Below, piece after piece: positions 57,379 through 64,000 of a stretch of 64,000 nucleotides of DNA (position 1 is its first letter; each line of letters begins with the position of its first letter). Both the position numbers and the translations under genes were made by a program. Source of the DNA: Tyto alba (lineage: Eukaryota > Chordata > Aves > Strigiformes > Tytonidae); assembly GCF_018691265.1 (NCBI RefSeq), contig NW_024881313.1:34775518-34839517 (forward strand), written 5' to 3'. The notes below the pieces were generated by a model, which was not told the origin of the DNA, ran no database searches, and saw only the letters and a list, made by a program, of their open reading frames with translations.

Positions 57379-58685
57379 CAGGCTTCTCTCAATAGATTTT
57401 AAATCCTTCAGTGCTGTTCACCTAAGAAATGAGAAGGTCTCTTGCTGACACCCTTCTTGATGTTCCTGATAGTAAAAAAACTTTAGAGCCAAGTAGGTAG
57501 ATCTAATTATTTCAAAGGGTTCCCAGCTGCACCACTTCTTAGCTTTCCCTTTCATCATCTATTTAATTAGAAAAGGGCTTTGTTTTATTTATTTTTTACA
57601 TGGTATCTGGTGGAATTTTATCTTAAACTCCTAATAGCTCATGGCTTGTCTATGTGCTGGAGACTACAGAACATGTTCTTCTTGTGCCTGGGTAGAGTTT
57701 GAGACCAGGTATTGACATTTCTTCTGCAGACAGCTGTACAAGCGTCAATTGCTTTGGTCACATAAGAGGATTTGCTCTGTGGCTGACTTGAGCATCCACG
57801 TGGAGAAGCTTTGTCTTCTCTGTGCACAGGTAGGACCTAAACATAAACACTGAGGGTCCTTGCAATTACACTCTCAGTCCAAAATCCACCGCTGATGAAT
57901 ACACAACTTTTGCTTTTTATCACTTCAGCGCACAGTGTCTCTGGGTGGCTCTACAGAAATGCATTGAATGCAGACCCCAGGGGTTTGCTGAGGAGGAGGA
58001 GGGATAACTGTATGCTCAAGGATCTAAGATATACCAGGGCCCTGTGGTTCTGTTTCACATAGACAACTGTGTAAGGATTGTCCTCCTGCATCCTTCCCCT
58101 CCTCTCTCTGCCTGGTTGGATCTGGTGACTTTTTCTCATCATCTTTTCTGCAGCCCTGAAGTTCTGCAGGAGCCAATTCTCTTTGCAGGTAAAGTGATAT
58201 AATGTTGAGATGATGGTCTCCTTTGGAAATAAAGGATTTAGCTGCCCTCACTGAGAAACATTAGCAGTCAATATCTAAGCTAATCTAAGCTTGTAACCCT
58301 CTGTGTCAAAGGGGGGACTTCCTAACAGATCCTCCTGACCCTTGTCTGTGTTTTGAATCCTTCCAGAAGCCTTTTGCAGCAACACTGAATTGAACACTAA
58401 ACGAAGACCGCAAAAATAAAGGCAATGGAAATGACATAAACCTTCATGGGTGAGAAGGAAACACATTTTCAGCTCTGGTGACAGCTACAAGGAGAGCTTC
58501 CTTGGGGACAAACTCTCATGTAGCTGGGTCCTTTCGCCCTGGCAGTGCTTGGGCTGGCAGACCCAGCACTGACCTGCTGCAGCAGCTCCTCAGCAGCAGT
58601 GTCCAAGTTTGTGTGCTGTGTGTTGGGCTTTTCCTACACATTAGGAAAGGTTTTGATCCTTAAGTCTCAGAAAAGAAAGCTTGAG
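57379..58685. other. non-coding stretch, nothing recognised
   Basis: Unique-looking DNA; short minus-strand frames near 57639-58466 have no recognisable product. Confidence 0.45.
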
Positions 58686-58689
58686 CTGA

Positions 58690-58835
58690 TTTAGGGATGG
58701 ATATCGTTATTCTATAATGATTACACATTGCATGAGCTTTCCCTGGTTTAATTCACTGTTATTTTACTCTATCCTATCATGGCTCATCATCTGAGGTTTG
58801 AATCAGTAATCTAATAACATGCTTCAATGACTGAG
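58690..58835. promoter_or_regulatory. weak candidate conserved non-coding element
   Basis: AT-rich, repeat-free text including ATATCGTTATTCTATAATGA, TTACACATTGCATGAGC, GGTTTAATTCACTG and GTAATCTAATAACATGC. No decisive motif. Confidence 0.3.
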
Positions 58836-59348
58836 TCAATTCCTCCTCCTGGATTTTTTTCTTTTCTCTTTTATTAATAGCAATAGGGGAGATGAAGGCA
58901 ATGGATTAACAGTTGGACACTGTGGCTGTCCAAAGTGGTAATGGCTTTTTCCCAAGCAAGCACATGCCGCTTGCTACATGGTTTAATGTGCCAGGTGTCC
59001 AGAGGGTAGAGCCAGCTCTTAAGCTGCTTGTCATCCCTGGGTGGCGTCATTAGTGCATCATATGTTTCAGAAAGAGAGAGCCCAGTGAGAGCCGAGAATT
59101 GCAGAGCAGAAGCTGAAATGCTGATGTCCTGCCCTTCTGTCACTGGGAAAACGTTGCAGCGAATGGTCGAGTAGTTTTTGGACATGTGGGAGCATCTCTC
59201 CCATGCTCTGCACACTGGTTGTCCAGGGCACCAATCCCACTTCTCTCCCCTCAGCAAAGCACAGGACAGAGCCCCGCTCCCAGCAAAAGGCCTTCGCTTT
59301 AATTTTTGGGGTGAGGTTTGTGTTGCTTCTCTGTTCTTTCTTCCTCTT
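58836..59348. other. non-coding stretch, nothing recognised
   Basis: A minus-strand frame of 180 codons (59416 to 58874) overlaps this stretch and runs into the CA repeat. It has no recognisable domain and is treated as chance. Confidence 0.4.
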
Positions 59349-59362
59349 TGTGCACGTGTGCG

Positions 59363-59393
<31 letters not shown>

Positions 59394-59394
59394 A
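59349..59394. repeat. (CA)13 in a 46-bp alternating pyrimidine-purine tract
   Basis: A perfect (CA)13 lies at 59363-59388. Upstream TGTGCACGTGTGCG and downstream TACACA keep the strict pyrimidine-purine alternation over 46 bp, including three CG steps, so the tract could adopt Z-DNA. Frames running through it (59178-59492, 59203-59526, 59393-59067, 59416-58874) gain Val/Cys or Thr/His repeats and are not genes. Confidence 0.95.
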
Positions 59395-60217
59395 CTCTGC
59401 TCTTTCTTGAGTGCATTTGTGCTTCACAAACCGGTTATTTACCTTTTCCTACAATACTGGGGAATTGTTTACAGCACCTCAACCTGTTTTAGAGCACGGA
59501 TGAAAGCTGCAAAACTCATGTCTTGACTGTTTGACACCTTCCTTTGACCCTCCTGTATGGCTAGAGGACATGGGGAACCCTGCCAGAGCTCTCAATGTGG
59601 TGCAAAATGTGTTCCTGGGGTGCCCACAGCCTCCCAAAGACCAGTGTGGTCCCAGGGTTAGTGATGTAGGTTTGGTCCTTGCCAGCGTGGATGCCCCAGT
59701 GTCATCTCCTGGCTCACTCATCAGCGACAGCGTACCCCTCAGAGTCAAGGCAGCTCAATCAGAAAAGTAATTGGCACTAATTAGAGGTCCTGTGAGCTGT
59801 TGTGCTCCTCACTGGCAGCCATGTGGCCTTCACAAACGTATAAAACTCTTCCTGGGTTTTGTAAATGTCAAAAGATGTTTAATACAAACCAGTAATGAGC
59901 CCCCATGGTGGAAGAGGTCTTTGGGAAATTAATAGGGAATCTGTGTTGTCCAAGCACTATCAGGGGTCAGGAAAAAAGAAACCCCACCAGAGTGTATTTT
60001 TTGCATTCAGAGTTTTGAGAGGATCTGTGCTTATTTCCCTTATTTTATCTGTTTCTCCAGTGACAGGGCACACCTTCATGGGGACTTGTAACAACACTGA
60101 TGTGTTTGCAATTGTCAAATCTTTAATACAGTTGCCTGCACCTACCGTGGAGGTTTGACAGCATGTAGTTGTGTGAGTGGAAGAGCTCAGTGCAGTCCCA
60201 CCTGAGTAACCATCCTT
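59395..60217. other. non-coding stretch, nothing recognised
   Basis: Unique-looking DNA without a supported gene or repeat. Confidence 0.45.
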
Positions 60218-60262
60218 TCCTAACTCTGTGTCTCAGTTTTCCCATATCTAAAATGATAAGAC
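60218..60262 (-). repeat. MIR/L3-like core remnant
   Basis: TAACTCTGTGTCTCAGTTTT followed by CCCATATCTAAAATGATAAG is the reverse complement of the widely shared SINE core (aataatatccccattttacagatggggaaactgaggcacagaga). The match is nearly continuous over 40 bp, so this is the clearest MIR-type piece in the window. Confidence 0.6.
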
Positions 60263-63200
60263 TTCTCAAGAACTACAGCAGAAAAATGCTGGATGGGAAT
60301 CAAGCGTTAACACAGGCGAGGCCACTGCCCTGGCTCTGGAGGCTCTGTCTTTCACACGCCTTTTCTTTCTTGTGAAGAAAGAGGGCTTTGTGCGTGCTTG
60401 AAAACAACCAGCTGAGAAACACAAGTGCTTGGAAGAGGCAATACATGTGCGTATTTCCGTGGGTGCATGAACAGCCCTGCCTGAGCCTGGATGAGGCACG
60501 TGCAGAGGTACTTGTGCAACAGAAAGAAGAGCAGCTCAGGGGATGGAAGGGACCTTCATCGTGAAGAGCTGCAAGTGTGTGGCCGCATCCTGCTCCTTCA
60601 CCCAGCATGCTTGGCAGGGGAGAAACATCACAGCATGCCAAGCAACTGCATGTTTTGCGTATTCTCAGGGAAAACAGCTGAAATGAGATTTAGTTATAAA
60701 AGTGCTCTGTGTTCTTTAGGAGGAAGAAGCATGCGGAAGGCAATAGTTTTAATGAGGAACATATAAAATTAGATGATTCCAAAATGTGTGCATGTTATCT
60801 AATAGCTTTATGATGAAATGTAGTAGTATCAGGGCTCTTTTCAGTGTTTGTAGAATTAAAGTAAGCATCACCATGTTTTGTGTTTTTAATATTATTTCTA
60901 CTGTTCCTGGAGTGTAAGATGGCCTCATTCTGGCTCAGGTCCCTTTGTGGTACTGCACAAACACCAACCTGAACAGCTGAAGGGCAGATGAAACCAGGAG
61001 GGTAAATGCTGACAAAACCTCTGGTTGATTCCCGTTTTGGCCAGCTCAGTTTTCCGGAGGGTCTGGGGTTTATACAACACAGTGCATGTGAGTGGGATAC
61101 CATTTCAGGTGATACATTTGCAGAGGTGACAATTGTTACATCCTGGTTGGAGTCACCGACTGCAGAAGAGCTGCCCCAGTTATTCTTTGGGGTTTCAGCC
61201 CCCCGGGTGCCATGGGGTGAGGAGAGGAGGCAGTGTGTGCAGTGTACTGACGCAAAGCGCTCCTGTGTATGCAGCACGTGTTTGCTTTCCCCATTACAGC
61301 TTATTCCACCTCCCCGAAGGGAGAGTACAGCTTTCCATTTTGTCACAAATAATAATTATCTCAGCAATAGCCTGTGATGGGAGCTCACCCTGAGGAGGCT
61401 GTTCTGGCTGCAGGAGGCAGGGCAAGGAGCTCCAAATAATGCTCTGTGCTATTTTAGCTGTGCATTTCTTGCGCCGAGGGAATCCTCATATAGAAAGGTG
61501 GAAGAACCTTGTGCATATATCCATCAGAAAGTCTTTGGATATGTCTGCTTGGAGTGACACAGGTGCCTGTAGCTTTCCCTTTGTCTTCTGGCCTTGCTCT
61601 CTGCAGCTGCCCAGGTGGAGCAGCCTTGCAGTTTAAGCATTTTTCTGCTCTCAGGGGGCACAACAGCTTCTTGGTATGTAGTAGCCTCACGCTCTGGCAC
61701 TGCTGGTTTGCGTTCTGTCCCAATGAGTCCCTTACCATTAAAACAACCGTTCATCATTCACCATGTACATTAAACCAGGAGACTGTATTTTATTCAGTTC
61801 CAGCCCCAGGCACCTCAAGCAGGTATGAATCTTTTAGATGTAAGTTCGTCTTTAACTTGTCCCAAATGTGCCATGAATTACTTACGTGGTTTGTTAAATG
61901 TCTGTAAAACAATCCTGAAATTGAAAATGATGATGTGGCCCCAGCAGCTCTCTAATGTTTGTAGAGGATGGGTTGCTTGGACTGTAGGTTGGACAGAACT
62001 ACCTTTCAGACAAGGTTTCCAAAGGGCTTGGCAAAATACTTATAATTCTGGTTTGTGCCATCCAAGCAAAAAGTGACTGGTGGGAATACAACATATCCAA
62101 CCACTGGAGTGTGACCATTTGTGGTAGGAAATGCCTAGACAGAAGACTAAGGAATTAGGAAAATTACAATTTACTGTTTTTTTAGTGTTTAGTGACCACA
62201 AGAGGTCAGGGCTTCTGTTTTTACATCTCCAGCAAGAAAAAAGCCCTGTCAGAGTGCAGCATCTTTAAAGGTATGGATTCCTGATCAGATTAAGTTGAAG
62301 ACTGTGCTACTAGCTGAAAGAGGCACCTGCACCCTTTCACCATTCCAGGCCGTGTTTTCTTTCCTCTTCCTTTGCCCTGGCACTGGTAATTGCGCTGCTG
62401 TGTGAAGGGTCAGCCCCACTTTCTGAGCTGGCCAAAAATGTACAGGTTGAACCCTATGGTTGCAATTGGTAGAGCAGAGGAAACAGATGGCTGGGCTAGG
62501 AGGCAAGGGGACTGTGCATGGTGGTGCTTTCCATAGCAACACAGCCCTTAATGGACTCATGTTGACTATGAAACCATTCTCCTGGACCCACAACATTCTC
62601 TGGCCCCTTGATAGACCTTACTATCTTCAAATAATGACCAAACTAGACATGGGAAGCATGGGGAATCTGAATTACATCAATCCAAGAAGCCTGGGCTATT
62701 TAAGATGACCAGCTTTGATGGGAATCAAAGGACAGGATGGCAAATCCAAACAGGTAGATTTTTCATGGGCAACTAAGGACATTTTTGGCTCGTCAAATAT
62801 CTGGAAAGGAATGCAAATTTCTCCCAGGAATACATCATGCTTCATTTTGGAGTCATGCAGGTTGTTTGCCCCTCTATTTGTACTCGAATATGGTTCTATC
62901 ATATCTCTCCTAAGAGGTGTAGACACTGTCTTCTGATTTCTAGACTAGGTAGCATGTTGCATGCTTTTGTCCATGGAGAAAAGAGGTAGATATAGCTGTT
63001 TACAGGAGTCTTTGTCCTGGTCACTTGGGGGTTGATGGGGACTACCTGTTGTTCTGAGTTTCACCTGAAACTATATTGAAAAAATCCAAATTCAGCTGAT
63101 CTCATGAAGTAGTGAGGCTAATCTCAGAAAGGAAGGGTTACTCAAGGGAAGACTGTCAAGAGGAAAAGCACTTAGGACACTTTATAATCTGGGAGAGAAA

Positions 63201-64000
63201 TGCACCCAGTATCTCAAACCAACAAAGATCTGAAGCAAAACACAGTGCATGGATCAAGCAGTCCTTACAGCAGCCATTTCTCTCCTCCTTTGTTATCACA
63301 CAGGTTTATCCCACCAATTTCTATTCCGGAGTCTTTTGTATGTCACCAGTGATGACATTATTGGTTTTGCTTTTCAAACCTACACTAAAACTTATCTTTC
63401 CTAGGAGGTAACCTTAGTAGCAACCTGCATCAGCACTGTCCTAACTTTGGAGTATGGTGTCTGTAATTGCTGATAAACTCACCGGGTTGGTATTTCTGAG
63501 CCTAAGACTGAAGGAATGTATATATTCTGCTGCATATCAGGAATAATATGCATGGACATGGCTGTGCTAGGAGCTTTGCCATGAGCTTATTCATGTTATG
63601 CCAGAGGAGTCATTTGCTACCAGCCTCCTGCTTCCAGAGCACTGCAACACAACACCTATTGGGTTTCTGGTTTTGCTTTAAAGTGTGTGTCAAGCCCTAG
63701 GGACGTGATTGTTCTGTAAAGATGAATCTCACTGCCTCGTCTCCTGAGACGGAGTCAGGAGTGTGAATTCTAAAGGACCCTATGAAGTCCTAAGTGGCTA
63801 AAACAGATAAAGTACCAGCACTGGGTATTTTAGCATGCTATACTAACAGAAAACAGGAGCTTCAGAGGCAGAAGGGCCTCCTAAATACTTATGATAATGT
63901 CTAACAAGAATAGAAGATGTCAGACAAAATAGCAACTACGCATCTTAAGGAGAAGCCTTGATGTTTCCTTAGCTCATTGGATATTTATCAAAGCATAACC
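60263..64000. other. non-coding stretch, nothing recognised
   Basis: About 3.7 kb of unique-looking DNA. Opposed frames near 60795-61377 (183 codons minus, 123 plus) overlap each other and show no domain. A short stretch near 62873-62935 (TTTGTACTCGAATATGGTTC, TATCATATCTCTCC) faintly resembles CR1-clade antisense text, but too little remains to call it. No promoter, RNA gene or terminal repeat is seen. Confidence 0.4.

Noticed and set aside
58874..59526. Frames of 104-180 codons on both strands
   Set aside because: All run through the CA repeat and gain dipeptide repeats from it.
60795..61377. 183-codon minus-strand frame against 123-codon plus-strand frame
   Set aside because: Mutually overlapping opposite-strand frames with no domain; chance is the simplest explanation.
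62873..62935. Faint CR1-clade antisense resemblance
   Set aside because: Only two short words match; too little for a call.
1..64000. CRISPR array, bacterial operon or prophage
   Set aside because: No regularly spaced repeats, ribosome-binding-site-linked frames or phage genes; the CR1 and LTR copies identify vertebrate DNA.

Overview
The window looks like non-coding vertebrate DNA from a bird. Two CR1 LINE 3' ends with the avian terminal octamers lie on the minus strand (45458-45939 and 54801-55260), and a third lies on the plus strand (26851-26982). There is also a complete solo LTR of an endogenous retrovirus with a clean 5-bp target duplication (44221-45327). Its end sequences resemble LTRs I know from neoavian, especially passerine, genomes; that closer placement is inference.

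I find no protein-coding gene, rRNA, tRNA, CRISPR array or bacterial-type feature. Open frames are short and mostly lack composition, domains or splice context that would argue for coding. The longer ones sit in GC-rich DNA, simple repeats, the LTR or ancient repeats. The two frames that do resemble proteins are decayed CR1 reverse-transcriptase C-termini. The window is best read as an intergenic gene desert or part of a very large intron.

Layout. 0-10 kb: mixed unique DNA with a small CpG-rich patch holding a 13-bp minisatellite (about 4.94-5.23 kb) and a 19-bp palindrome (9.05 kb). 10-25 kb: unique DNA with long A/T runs, a second CpG-enriched block (18.4-18.7 kb), ancient repeat remnants and a block with two identical TAATTACCTG motifs (22.1-22.2 kb). 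25-36 kb: a MIR-like remnant, one CR1 end and a block with a repeated TTAACCAGCT decamer (29.2 kb). 37-38.3 kb: a strongly decayed ancient CR1/L3-like LINE body. 38.8-43.1 kb: homeodomain-site-rich AT blocks. 44.2-46 kb: the solo LTR followed by a CR1. 46.4-49.5 kb: the densest candidate regulatory blocks. 53.5-55.3 kb: ancient SINE-like pieces, a 23-bp tandem duplication and a CR1. 56.4-58.8 kb: further candidate enhancer blocks. 59.3 kb: a CA repeat in a longer alternating pyrimidine-purine tract.

The main biological suggestion is a field of possible cis-regulatory elements for an unseen developmental gene. It rests on motif content only (TAATTA, K50 GGATTA pairs, PBX-HOX, MEF2, TCF/LEF, SOX/FOX), because conservation could not be tested here. 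I do not see a convincing new molecular system; the most concrete observations are the solo LTR, the repeat remnants and the paired-motif arrangements.
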